From contig OZ260100.1 in assembly GCA_965284565.1 (NCBI GenBank), positions 2,914,001-2,978,000 on the forward strand: DNA of 64,000 nucleotides, written 5' to 3'. The notes below the pieces were generated by a model. That model saw only the letters and a list, made by a program, of their open reading frames with translations. It was not told the origin of the DNA and searched no databases. Within the stretch, counting starts at the first letter, position 1, and every line of letters begins with the position of its first letter. The position numbers and the translations under genes are program-made. The DNA is from BRH-c54 sp965284565 (GTDB lineage: Bacteria > Bacteroidota > Bacteroidia > Flavobacteriales_E > Vicingaceae). Of this stretch, positions 51,118 through 60,394 are shown piece after piece.

Positions 51118-52320
51118 CTACTCTCCTTCAACGTAATCCCTTAAATACTCGTAAGGCTCGGTTAAATCGCCATTTTTGCAAATGGTAGCATTTTTAATAA
51201 TGTTTAGTTTGTCATCAATTAAGTGAGGTAAAACATTATCTATAAATTCTCTACCAAAATCAGCAGAAGCATCTTTGGGTAACTCACAAGGGAGATTATC
51301 TACTGCCATAACAGTAATAGCATCAGCACTATCAAAAGCTACTTCTTTTTCTTGTTGAGGATGGTAGCCATAAAGTGGTTCTTTAATGGTAGATGGTCTT
51401 AATGTACAAGCAACAGGTCCGTCAATATCACAACTGATATCTCCAACCACTTTTATATTAAATTCAGGAGATTTTGCATCTTCACGAGAAAAGATAAATG
51501 GTGCTTCTTCATCCCAAAAATGACCTGAAATGTACATGTCTGCAACTTTAGCAAATCGAAAAAAATGCCCTTCAAATTCAGTAGGATTATCAAAAAAATC
51601 TTGAGAATAAAACGTTTTTCCGTCTTTTCGTTTATTATAATCATGAACATTTAGCTGTGTATATACCGGCTCACTAAATGATTGATTTAAAAAATTTTCA
51701 GGCGATACTTTTTTTATTCCGATAACTTCTAAAATTTCAATAATACCTCCTGCAACTCTACCTCCACCTGTAATAACTATTTTATATTTATTAGGAAGTT
51801 TCACTTTTTTAAGCTCTGCTTCCATTTCTTTTCTATCATCGCACAAATAAGCTCTTTTTAAATCGAAAGTTTTTTCTCTTTTACCATAAGCCATAAAGCT
51901 ATTGTAACAACCAACCACCCCTGCATACCTCCCAAAACCTATTAATCTTCTACCTTCAACATCTGTAATGGCTTCATAATCTACCATACTAATGTTCTTT
52001 TTTATCATTTCAATTAATAAGTCCCTGTTATAAGGTTGCTTTTTTATAGTATGAGAAAAATAAAAATAAGTTTTATTGGCAATTAAATTTTTTATAGGCA
52101 CTTCTTTCACCCCCATCAAGACATCACAGTCTTCAATATTTTCAACAACTTCAATACCTGCATTAGTATATTCCTCATCCTTAAACCTTCTTACATCACT
52201 TTTTTGAACAACCAGTTCCACAGCGGGAAATTTAGTTTTCACTTCAGCACATTGCTCAGGAGACATAGGAACTCTTTCATCACTAGGAACTTTCCCTTCT
52301 TTTATAATGCCAATTTTCAT
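51118..52320 (-). CDS. Saccharopine dehydrogenase-like NAD(P) oxidoreductase (alanine dehydrogenase/PNT superfamily)
   Basis: 400 residues from MKIGIIKEGKVPSDERVPMS; an ATG 33 bases upstream lacks family support. The N-terminal AlaDh/PNT-type domain carries EGKVPSDERVPMSPEQ. The Rossmann loop ITGGGRVAGGIIEIL is near residue 195. A late conserved block reads VVGDISCDIDGPVACTL. It matches the lysine-forming saccharopine dehydrogenase-like family of Bacteroidota. The exact reaction is not proved by sequence, and no partner genes for lysine degradation are adjacent. Confidence 0.8.
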   Translation of the reverse strand: MKIGIIKEGKVPSDERVPMSPEQCAEVKTKFPAVELVVQKSDVRRFKDEEYTNAGIEVVENIEDCDVLMGVKEVPIKNLIANKTYFYFSHTIKKQPYNRDLLIEMIKKNISMVDYEAITDVEGRRLIGFGRYAGVVGCYNSFMAYGKREKTFDLKRAYLCDDRKEMEAELKKVKLPNKYKIVITGGGRVAGGIIEILEVIGIKKVSPENFLNQSFSEPVYTQLNVHDYNKRKDGKTFYSQDFFDNPTEFEGHFFRFAKVADMYISGHFWDEEAPFIFSREDAKSPEFNIKVVGDISCDIDGPVACTLRPSTIKEPLYGYHPQQEKEVAFDSADAITVMAVDNLPCELPKDASADFGREFIDNVLPHLIDDKLNIIKNATICKNGDLTEPYEYLRDYVEGE

Positions 52321-52411
52321 AGTTATAAATTTAAAAACTTTAATAATTCGCAAATATAAGCTAAAACGCTTCTTTTAGCAATTCTTAACTTATGATATGA
52401 GTAAAAAAGTT

Positions 52412-52419
52412 TAACTTTG
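52412..52419 (+). promoter_or_regulatory. Bacteroidota -7 box of the tmRNA gene
   Basis: TAACTTTG, exact TAnnTTTG, about 28 bases before the mature tmRNA 5' end. This leaves room for a short leader that RNase P would remove. Confidence 0.5.
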
Positions 52420-52446
52420 TGTAAGTTCTTTGGAATATTACTAAAT

Positions 52447-52849
52447 GGGGTCGTTTTTGGCTTTGACAGCAAGATGAATGACTAGGTAAGCATGTCGAGC
52501 ATTGTGAGTTGGCTCGTAAATATCGGCTCTCAAATCGCTAACTGGCGAAGATAACTATGCAATGGCTGCGTAATCACGACTAAGTCGGATAACCTTCATC
52601 CTCGCTGAAGTACAGTAGGCAGGACCATTACTCCTCAAAAATATTGTCTGTTTATTTTTGACTAAGGAGTATCAATTTTTCAGACTAGCCTTTGTGATGT
52701 TTCTAAGCATTGGTTAAACAACAGAAACTTAAGATTAAAGTTGGTTGTCTTTTACCTGTTTTATTCCTAACAATTAATAAAAGAATACACATGTAGAAAG
52801 CTTACGAGTTCCTTGTTTGGACGAGGGTTCGAATCCCTCCGACTCCACA
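52447..52849 (+). ncRNA. ssrA: Transfer-messenger RNA
   Basis: Rescues stalled ribosomes by trans-translation. The 5' end GGGGTCG pairs with CGACTCC at the 3' end to form the tRNA-like acceptor stem. The T arm GAGGGTTCGAATCCCTC is typical. The tag reading frame is GGCGAAGATAACTATGCAAT onward to TAA (52544-52573), giving GEDNYAMAA after the resident alanine. The 3' CCA is not fully encoded (the bases after the discriminator are CAA), so CCA addition by the enzyme at 25.2-26.6 kb is needed. Confidence 0.96.
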
Positions 52850-52850
52850 A

Positions 52851-52884
52851 AAAACCGATAATAGAAATGTTATCGGTTTTTTTT
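52851..52884 (+). terminator. Intrinsic terminator of tmRNA
   Basis: Stem CCGATAA/TTATCGG with an eight-base loop, preceded by an A-run and followed by eight T residues, directly after the tmRNA 3' end. Confidence 0.88.
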
Positions 52885-52930
52885 ATATCTTTATTTTTTT
52901 TATTATTCCATTAACAATCAAATTCTTATT

Positions 52931-54010
52931 ATGGTAAAAACGGTCTTTCTTTTAGCATTAACAATACTGAGTTTATCCTCTTCAGCTCAACTTACTATTA
53001 CTAATAATGATATGCCAAGTGTTAACGATATTTATCATATTAGTATTACTGCTAACTTACAAGGAAACAATCCAGCTCTTACAGGTACTAATTTTTTATG
53101 GGATTATTCTCAACTTCAAGCAGCGGTTCAACGATCTGATACTTTCGTAACTGTATCTTCAACACCATTTGCTTACCAATATTATTTTAACAATCTTCTT
53201 TTGTACCCCAATCATAAAGCTAATTATGCGATAAAAGGAAATGATATAAATTTTCAAGTAGTAAACATTACTGATGTTTACGATTTTTACAAAAACGCTT
53301 CTTCTCAATATGCTAATGTTGGTTTTGGTTCCAATATAAATGGAGTACCATCATCTACACGAAGAATTCCTATTGATATTCAATATGTTTTTCCGCTCAA
53401 TTATAATAACAACAATACTTCTTATTCTGAGTTTTTAGTTTCCATACCAACGGTAGGCGATTATGGTCAATTTCAAGAGCGTGTTGATACAGTTGATGGA
53501 TGGGGAACTGTTATTACTCCTTATGGAACTTTCAATTGCTTAAGAGTAAAATCTATTTTAAATATTACTGACACACTTTATACATCTCAATTAGGAACAG
53601 GGTTTAGTTTTCCAAGGCCACAACAAATTGAATACAAATGGTTGGCTGTTGGGTCAGGTGTTCCTGTATTAAAGGTAACAACTACTCCAGGAGGGGCTCA
53701 AATAGAATATCAGGATAATTTAATGGTTGGTATTAATGATAATGTTATGCCTATCTATCAATTAAAAGTATTCCCTAATCCTGTAAAAGAATCAATTGTT
53801 ATAGATTTTCAATCTCTAAAGAAAGAACAAGTCTCTATCAGTTTAAAAGATATCAATGGTAAAATGATTAAAGAGATTTATAGTGGGACTATTGAGAAAG
53901 GCAACAATCATATTTTATTATCTCTTTCTGAGTATAGTAATGGTTATTATTTTTTAGATCTGAATTTTACTAATTCTACAATAACCGAAAAGTTGGTTAT
54001 CTCCAGATAA
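52931..54010 (+). CDS. Secreted protein with T9SS type A sorting domain
   Basis: 359 residues. Signal peptide ends LSLSSSAQ. The central 250 residues are beta-rich and of unknown family (FLWDYSQLQAAVQRSDTFV, YGTFNCLRVKS). The C-terminal sorting domain runs from LKVFPNPVKESIVID to ITEKLVISR and marks export by the type IX system. Its predicted site of action is the cell surface or the medium. It shares a bidirectional terminator with the converging PKD protein gene. Confidence 0.85.
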   Translation: MVKTVFLLALTILSLSSSAQLTITNNDMPSVNDIYHISITANLQGNNPALTGTNFLWDYSQLQAAVQRSDTFVTVSSTPFAYQYYFNNLLLYPNHKANYAIKGNDINFQVVNITDVYDFYKNASSQYANVGFGSNINGVPSSTRRIPIDIQYVFPLNYNNNNTSYSEFLVSIPTVGDYGQFQERVDTVDGWGTVITPYGTFNCLRVKSILNITDTLYTSQLGTGFSFPRPQQIEYKWLAVGSGVPVLKVTTTPGGAQIEYQDNLMVGINDNVMPIYQLKVFPNPVKESIVIDFQSLKKEQVSISLKDINGKMIKEIYSGTIEKGNNHILLSLSEYSNGYYFLDLNFTNSTITEKLVISR

Positions 54011-54021
54011 AACAATTCCAT

Positions 54022-54056
54022 AAAAAAAACCAGCTAAATTTAGCTGGTTTTTATTT
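54022..54056. terminator. Bidirectional intrinsic terminator
   Basis: 24-bp perfect palindrome with arms AAACCAGCTAAA/TTTAGCTGGTTT, with A-run on one side and T-run on the other. It lies between converging T9SS cargo genes. Confidence 0.85.
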
Positions 54057-57000
54057 TTAAATTACTACGGTTACTTTACCAATGTATTCATGCCATTTTC
54101 CAAAAACATCTCTTGCTCTTATTTTATAGACATATACATCTTGCTTAATTTCTCCGTTTTTATACCTTCCATCCCATTTTGAGTCTAATTGATTACCTTC
54201 AAAAATCAATTCTCCCCATCTGTCAAAAATTAAGGTTTCTATCTCATCTATACCATATCCTTTAGCAAAGAAATGATCATTTTTGTTATCACTATCAGGC
54301 GTAAATGCATTAGGTATCCATAGTGCAAAAGCAGGCTCTATTCTTACTTTCTTTTGTGTGGTATCCTTACAACCAAAAGTGTTTTCGATAAATAAAGTAA
54401 CATAATAATCACCCGAATCTGTGTAATGATGCACAGGATGTTGATTGGTAAATGTAGTTCCCTTATCTCCTACATCCCAAAGCCATTGATTAGCTACAAC
54501 AGATAAATCTGTAAAAGTAATTTCACTATCATAAATATTAGCTTCTTCAGGAGAATAGGCAAAATCTGCCAAAGGTTTTGGAAAAACAGTAAGCATTTGA
54601 CTCATAGAGTCAGTAATTGTACAACCTTTATCTGAAGTAACAGAAAGAATAACATTATAATAAGCTGTATTAGTATGGGATGGGTTATTAAACACTACTC
54701 CACTTGGGCTTTGAGCTGAAGATGTATTTCCGTTACCAAAGTCCCAATGCCAACCTGAAATATTTCCTATGGTATCAATAGAAGAATTATCTGTAAAGTT
54801 TAAGGTTAGAGGAGAACATCCTTGAGTAATATCTGCAATAAAATCTACTTGAGGTATTGGATTAACAGTAATCTCTAATGTTTGGCTATTAGCACATCCA
54901 TTATTACTAACAACAGTAAGCGTTGCATAAAATTTTCCTTCAGAATTATATTGATAAATTGGGTTTTGCTGCGTACTTGTTCCTGAATTGTCGCCAAAAC
55001 CCCAATTCCATGAAACAATATTGTTTTGTGTAAAATTATTCGATATAGTTGTTAAATCAGTAAACTGAGTAGGTATGTTAAAACAAACTTCTGTTGGTGA
55101 AAAGTTCACTACCGGAATTGGCCATACTTCAACAAAATGCTTAATCGTATCTTTACAACCGTTGTTAGATATCACCACCAATGTAGTAGAATAAATTCCT
55201 TCAGCATTATAATTATGTTGAGGACTTTGTTGTGTAGAAGTATTTCCATCACCAAAATACCATTGCCAATTAGCAATATTACCACTTGTTATAGTTGTTC
55301 CATCTACAAATAGTATTGATGTTCCATAACACTGATTACTGAACGTAAACTCAGCTTCTGGTTTAGGATAAATGGTTACTGTTTTTATTACTGTATCGGC
55401 ACAACCTTGTGCAGAATAAACTATCAACAGAGGATTATATGTTCCAGTACTTTGATATAGGTTTTGGGTTGTTTGGTTAGTATCATCAATTACCCCATCA
55501 TTTTGATAATCCCATGCCCAACTTACTATTGAAGAATTGTTTACAGTTGAGATGTCATTTAATAGAACTACATCAGTAAAACAAGCATTATTTGCTGTAA
55601 AGTTTGCAACAGGGTTGTCATAAACATCAATAGAACTAGTGTAAGTGTTTATACAACCACTATCCGATATAACAGTTAGGTTAACATTATACGTACCTGG
55701 TTGTCCGTATGTATATGATGGATTTGATATTGCTGATGTTCCTGAGTTATCACCAAAATCCCATTGCCAATTTACAATTCCACCAGTAGCAATGGAAGAA
55801 GAATCAATAAAATTAGTTACTTGGTTATGACAAACAGCATCAGCAACAAAATTAGCTACAGGAATTGGATCAACTACTACAGGAATGGTGATAGAATCCT
55901 TACAACCTAAAGATGTTGTTATATGCAACTGAGTATTGTATGTTCCTGCGGTAGCAAATCCATTAGTAGAGTTTTGATTTGTATTGTCAATTATTCCGTC
56001 ATTGGTATAATCCCAATTCCAACTCACAATCGTTCCTCCATTTGGTTGAGATAAATCTGTAAATGAAGTTTGTGTTCCTTCACATACGTTAGAATAAGAA
56101 AAATTAGCCGCAGGAGTTGCATCAATAGTTATATAGAAATTATCTGACGGACCAGGGCAACCATTAGCTGTTGGTGTAACAGTAACTGTAGAAGTAACTG
56201 AAGCTGTACCTGTATTATTTGCTGTAAATGGAGGGATACCTCCATTACCATTTACTTGTAATCCTATATTAGGGTTAGAGTTTGTCCAATTAAAAGTGGT
56301 GTTGTTTACCGTTCCAGAAAAATTAGTTTGAGGAACAATCGCTCCATGACACACAATAATATTTGAAGGTAGAATTACTTGTGGTGTTGGATGTACTTCA
56401 ACGTAAATATCGGCATTCGCACTTGTACACCCATTAACAGTAACGTTTACACTATAAAAACCTGTATCTAACATATTAGCATTAGCAATTGTTGGATTTT
56501 GTTGTGTACTTGTAAAACCATTAACTCCCGTCCAACTATAAGTCCCGTTAGCCACATTTGAGGCAAACAATTGTATGTTTGTTCCTTCACATACTGGAGC
56601 ATTGGTAGTTGCTGTTGGTGCAAATGGTATTTGATTAATCACAACATTGGTATAAAAGGTATCACTATAACAACCATTAACTATGGCAACCACACCATAC
56701 GCTCCAGAAGCATTTAACGGAACAACAGGTATAGATGGATATTGACTTGAAGAAGTGAAACCATTTGGTCCAAACCAAGCATAAGTGGCTCCTGGCACAG
56801 TGTCAACTCCTAAATTTAATTGGTCACCAACACAAAGTGGTCCATTATTAGTTGGATTTAAAGGAGGAAATGGTGGTGGATTAATTACATAAGCTGTATC
56901 AGAAACAGCAGGACATCCCGACAAGGTATCTGTAACACTAACAAAATAAGTACCTGCACTTGTAACCGTAATTGATGGTGTAGTAGCTCCTGTATTCCAC

Positions 57001-57809
57001 ATATAATTTATTGGTGGATGAGCATTAGCAACACTTGCCGTCAGTACTGCACTTCCTGTTCCCGGACAAATAACTACATTTTGTGGCGTTACATTTACTT
57101 CTAATTCTGGCAAAGTATAAACCCTAACCGTATCACAAATAAACATTCCTGTACTACATGTTGTTAAGTTTCCACATACTTGATAATCTACATAAGGAGG
57201 TGCTGTTGGTACGGGAGTTACTGCTGTTGTATCGCATTGCGAAGTACATGATAAATAATTATTAAAATCTCCATAATTTCCCGGAAAAATAGAATTCCAT
57301 GTAACGGTTGACTCAACTAAACCTTTAACATTTAAATCTTTACTACAACCTTCTCTTACGGTAATGTCATCTGAAGCTCCATAAGTTTTAGTAGTAGTTA
57401 TTACATAAGTAGCATTATCATTCCCTGATTTACAATATGTTACACAAAAATTAACCACACCTGTATCAATACAAAGTGGTGTACCCAAAGATGTTGGAGT
57501 ACCACACCCTACTTGATAAAAAGCTCCACCCGGAGGTGCAGGATTAAAAACATCAAAGTTTACTTGATTAGCTCCCGGACTAACAGTAATGTTAAAACTA
57601 ATACATCTGGCAGGCCCTGAAGCAGAACAACAGTAGCCATTTCTAGTAGATTGGATAGCATAACTTGTATCTGGATTTGCTGAAAGATTAATAGTAAATG
57701 TTGGAACTGTATTGTCACAACCACATGATTGGATTTGTGCTTGTAGGTTGTTATCGGCAAAGAGTAGCAAAAAAACACCGAAAAACAAAAGGGAGTAGAT
57801 AGTTTTCAT
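54057..57809 (-). CDS. Multi-PKD surface protein with gliding-motility-associated (T9SS type B) C terminus
   Basis: 1250 residues. Signal peptide ends NNLQAQ. The N-terminal 170 residues are Cys-rich and beta-type. Ig-like repeats with GxYSVNVTVNGC-type ends follow. About seven PKD repeats then fill roughly residues 580-1160, each with a WxWDFGDG-like core (e.g. NWQWDFGDNSGTS, NWQWYFGDGNTSTQQ). The last 95 residues form the CHU_C domain: WIPNAFTPDSDNKNDHF, LIFDRWGELIFEG, and final KVTVVI. This directs type IX secretion and usually surface attachment. Probably an adhesin or surface scaffold. No catalytic domain was seen. Confidence 0.9.
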   Translation of the reverse strand: MKTIYSLLFFGVFLLLFADNNLQAQIQSCGCDNTVPTFTINLSANPDTSYAIQSTRNGYCCSASGPARCISFNITVSPGANQVNFDVFNPAPPGGAFYQVGCGTPTSLGTPLCIDTGVVNFCVTYCKSGNDNATYVITTTKTYGASDDITVREGCSKDLNVKGLVESTVTWNSIFPGNYGDFNNYLSCTSQCDTTAVTPVPTAPPYVDYQVCGNLTTCSTGMFICDTVRVYTLPELEVNVTPQNVVICPGTGSAVLTASVANAHPPINYMWNTGATTPSITVTSAGTYFVSVTDTLSGCPAVSDTAYVINPPPFPPLNPTNNGPLCVGDQLNLGVDTVPGATYAWFGPNGFTSSSQYPSIPVVPLNASGAYGVVAIVNGCYSDTFYTNVVINQIPFAPTATTNAPVCEGTNIQLFASNVANGTYSWTGVNGFTSTQQNPTIANANMLDTGFYSVNVTVNGCTSANADIYVEVHPTPQVILPSNIIVCHGAIVPQTNFSGTVNNTTFNWTNSNPNIGLQVNGNGGIPPFTANNTGTASVTSTVTVTPTANGCPGPSDNFYITIDATPAANFSYSNVCEGTQTSFTDLSQPNGGTIVSWNWDYTNDGIIDNTNQNSTNGFATAGTYNTQLHITTSLGCKDSITIPVVVDPIPVANFVADAVCHNQVTNFIDSSSIATGGIVNWQWDFGDNSGTSAISNPSYTYGQPGTYNVNLTVISDSGCINTYTSSIDVYDNPVANFTANNACFTDVVLLNDISTVNNSSIVSWAWDYQNDGVIDDTNQTTQNLYQSTGTYNPLLIVYSAQGCADTVIKTVTIYPKPEAEFTFSNQCYGTSILFVDGTTITSGNIANWQWYFGDGNTSTQQSPQHNYNAEGIYSTTLVVISNNGCKDTIKHFVEVWPIPVVNFSPTEVCFNIPTQFTDLTTISNNFTQNNIVSWNWGFGDNSGTSTQQNPIYQYNSEGKFYATLTVVSNNGCANSQTLEITVNPIPQVDFIADITQGCSPLTLNFTDNSSIDTIGNISGWHWDFGNGNTSSAQSPSGVVFNNPSHTNTAYYNVILSVTSDKGCTITDSMSQMLTVFPKPLADFAYSPEEANIYDSEITFTDLSVVANQWLWDVGDKGTTFTNQHPVHHYTDSGDYYVTLFIENTFGCKDTTQKKVRIEPAFALWIPNAFTPDSDNKNDHFFAKGYGIDEIETLIFDRWGELIFEGNQLDSKWDGRYKNGEIKQDVYVYKIRARDVFGKWHEYIGKVTVVI

Positions 57810-58043
57810 GGCGTAGAAGTTTAGAGGTTTACTTCTTTAACGACAAAATAATTCAAAATGTTCCTTTTGTTAATAAGTGAAAACCCTTATACAGTCTATG
57901 TTTCAGGGTTAACAAACTAAAAAACAACCCTTTGTCATACAAAAAAAATATTTATTAACAAATTTTTTTTGATAAATTTATAAATTTAACAGATTTAATG
58001 TTAAAACGTAAAATTTTAACAAATATCAATACTGAAAAGTAAA

Positions 58044-59123
58044 TTATTTAGGAGCTATTTTTAATAAATACAGAGCCAATAGACCGTACAAAATATTAGG
58101 CGTCCATACAGCCACCAATACAGATGCTCCAGAAGTAAGGGCAAACGAAGTAAATATTTGCATAAACAATATATAAGAAGCACTTATCAATAAGCCTAAC
58201 CCTATATGTAAGCCTATTCCTCCTCTAACCTTTCTGCTCGACATGGCAACACCAATTACTGTTAAAATAAATGTAGCAAATGGATAGGCAAATCTTGTTT
58301 GTCGCTCCACCAAATAACGGGTGATTTTTTCAGAGCCTTTAAAAACAGCTTCCTCTATAAAGTCGTTTAATTCTTTATAACCCATTGTTTGAACGAAGCT
58401 TTTTCTTCTTTTAAACTCTTCGGGTTTTAAATTAAGTGTGGTATCTTTATACGCTCCTGTATTTACAATTTCATCTAACCCGTTAATATGTCTTTCGTAG
58501 TAATTTCCAATATGCCATTTATGGGTAATGGTATCCCAAATTACATTGTCCGCAATTAGTTTATAAGTTAATTCTCCTTCTTCATTGAAATTTTCAATAG
58601 AAAAATCTATCCCCATATCTATATCGGCATTATAGCTCGACATATAGATAAAAGTTTCTTTATCTATTTGCATGTGGATATCTCTGTCTACATTTCTAAA
58701 CTTATTTTTTCTATACACTTCTTCAAAAGCAATTCTTTCTTTGTTTGCTTCAGGAATAACAAAATTGTTAAGGTAAAAAGAAATGATAGTAAGTATAGCT
58801 GCCGATATTAAGTAGGGTCTTAACAATCTTTTAAAACTTACTCCACCAGCAAGTATGGCAACAATTTCTGAATTACTCGCCATTTTAGAAGTAAAGAAAA
58901 TTACCGTAATAAATATAAAAATAGGGCTTAATTGATTAATTAAAAACGGTACAAAATTGAGATAGTAATCTAAGAATATTGCCGATACAGATGCTTTTCG
59001 CTCAATAAAAGTTTGTAGGTTTTCCGATAAATCAAATATAATGATAATAGGAATAATAAGAAGTATGGTAAAGGCAAACGTTCCTAAAAACTTTTTAATT
59101 ATATATGCGTCAATAATCTTCAT
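58044..59123 (-). CDS. LptF/LptG-family LPS export permease
   Basis: 359 residues. Six transmembrane helices in two groups of three flank a periplasmic beta-jellyroll-like domain (about residues 130-240). Key segments: IIDAYIIKKFLGTF at the start, the loop FTSKMASNSEIVAILAGGVSF (coupling helix), and RQTRFAYPFATFILTVIGV. With LptB it moves LPS out of the inner membrane. It lies 4 bases after tgt, the usual arrangement of one permease gene in Bacteroidota. LptF versus LptG cannot be decided from this copy alone. Confidence 0.9.
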   Translation of the reverse strand: MKIIDAYIIKKFLGTFAFTILLIIPIIIIFDLSENLQTFIERKASVSAIFLDYYLNFVPFLINQLSPIFIFITVIFFTSKMASNSEIVAILAGGVSFKRLLRPYLISAAILTIISFYLNNFVIPEANKERIAFEEVYRKNKFRNVDRDIHMQIDKETFIYMSSYNADIDMGIDFSIENFNEEGELTYKLIADNVIWDTITHKWHIGNYYERHINGLDEIVNTGAYKDTTLNLKPEEFKRRKSFVQTMGYKELNDFIEEAVFKGSEKITRYLVERQTRFAYPFATFILTVIGVAMSSRKVRGGIGLHIGLGLLISASYILFMQIFTSFALTSGASVLVAVWTPNILYGLLALYLLKIAPK

Positions 59124-59127
59124 TAAA

Positions 59128-60258
59128 CTATAACCTAGTTGCTAATTGTTTTACCATTTTATTTTTCCATGTTGTAAAATCTCCTAACAAAATATGTTCC
59201 CTTGCTTCATTAACCAACCAAAGGTAAAAACTTAAATTGTGTAAGGTAGCAATTTGAGCCCCTAATATTTCTTTAGAAATAATTAAATGACGAAGATACG
59301 CTTTTGAATAAAAAGTATCTACATAACTTGTTCCGTCAACATCTATTGGTGAAAAATCTGCTTCCCATTTCTTATTTTTGATGTTGATAAAACCATTTTG
59401 CGTAAATAACATTCCATTACGAGCATTTCTGGTAGGCATCACACAATCAAACATATCTATTCCTAATGCAATATTTTCCAGCAAATTTATAGGTGTGCCA
59501 ACGCCCATTAAATAACGTGGCTTATCTTCCGGAAGAATATTCGTTACAATTTCACACATTTCGTACATTTCATCATCAGGTTCACCTACCGAAAGTCCAC
59601 CAATAGCATTTCCTTCTCTTTCAAAAGAAGCTATTTTTTCAGCAGATTGTTTTCTTAAGTCTTTGTAAACACTCCCCTGAACTATTGGAAAAAGTGTTTG
59701 ACTATAGCCATACAAACCTTCTGTTTCATCAAACCTTTCGCAACAACGTTTAAGCCAACGGTGCGTCATGTGCATAGAGTTTTTGGCATATTTATAATCG
59801 CAGGGGTAAGGTGTACACTCATCAAAAGCCATAATAATATCAGCTCCAATGGTTCGTTGTATGTCCATTACATTTTCTGGAGTGAATAAATGCTTGGAAC
59901 CGTCAATATGAGAAGAAAATGTTGCTCCTTCTTCTTTAATTTTTCTTCGTCCTGACAATGAGTAAACCTGATACCCGCCACTATCGGTAAGCATTGGTTT
60001 TTCCCAATTCATAAATTTATGTAAGCCTCCAGCCTTTCCAATAACATCTAATTTGGGCCTTAAATATAAATGATATGTATTTCCTAAAATTATTTGTGCA
60101 TTAGTATCATTTTCTAATTCATGTTGATGAACACCTTTTACTGTTCCAGCAGTTCCTACAGGCATAAAAATAGGTGTCTTTATAATTCCATGATCTGTAG
60201 TAATCTCTCCTGCTCTTGCTTTTGATTGCGGATCTTTCTTTTCTAATTTAAACTTCAT
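59128..60258 (-). CDS. tgt: tRNA-guanine(34) transglycosylase
   Basis: 376 residues, full-length bacterial TGT exchanging G34 for preQ1 in tRNAs for Asp, Asn, His and Tyr. Conserved blocks: FMPVGTAGTVKGV, LTDSGGYQVYSLS (active-site Asp), GIDMFDCVMPTRNARNG (nucleophilic Asp). The expected C-terminal zinc Cys cluster CxCxxC is absent: the region after TSYVDTFYSKAYLRHL has serine, aspartate and tyrosine where cysteines are usual. The Bacteroidota variant without zinc cysteines would explain this. Confidence 0.93.
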   Translation of the reverse strand: MKFKLEKKDPQSKARAGEITTDHGIIKTPIFMPVGTAGTVKGVHQHELENDTNAQIILGNTYHLYLRPKLDVIGKAGGLHKFMNWEKPMLTDSGGYQVYSLSGRRKIKEEGATFSSHIDGSKHLFTPENVMDIQRTIGADIIMAFDECTPYPCDYKYAKNSMHMTHRWLKRCCERFDETEGLYGYSQTLFPIVQGSVYKDLRKQSAEKIASFEREGNAIGGLSVGEPDDEMYEMCEIVTNILPEDKPRYLMGVGTPINLLENIALGIDMFDCVMPTRNARNGMLFTQNGFINIKNKKWEADFSPIDVDGTSYVDTFYSKAYLRHLIISKEILGAQIATLHNLSFYLWLVNEAREHILLGDFTTWKNKMVKQLATRL

Positions 60259-60367
60259 TTATAGTTGCTTATTAACTTTTTCATGAGAAATACATCTTCA
60301 AAACTTATTAACGATGCATGTCTAAAAACTTCGCCAAAGATAATTATTTAGTACGGACATAGCTCTT

Positions 60368-60375
60368 TATTTTTG
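60368..60375 (+). promoter_or_regulatory. Bacteroidota -7 box of the glycosyltransferase-sigma operon
   Basis: TATTTTTG, exact TAnnTTTG, 19 bases before the ATG. No clear -33 partner. Confidence 0.45.
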
Positions 60376-60394
60376 ACATTGAATTATATTTAAA

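Noticed and set aside
52801..52847. tRNA-like sequence with T arm and acceptor 3' strand
   Set aside because: It is the 3' half of the tmRNA, pairing with GGGGTCG 400 bases upstream; there is no anticodon arm of its own.
57810..58043. Gap before the PKD protein as a possible regulatory RNA
   Set aside because: It is extremely AT-rich with only a weak AGGGTT/AACCCT pairing and no T-run or conserved motif; I see only a likely promoter region.
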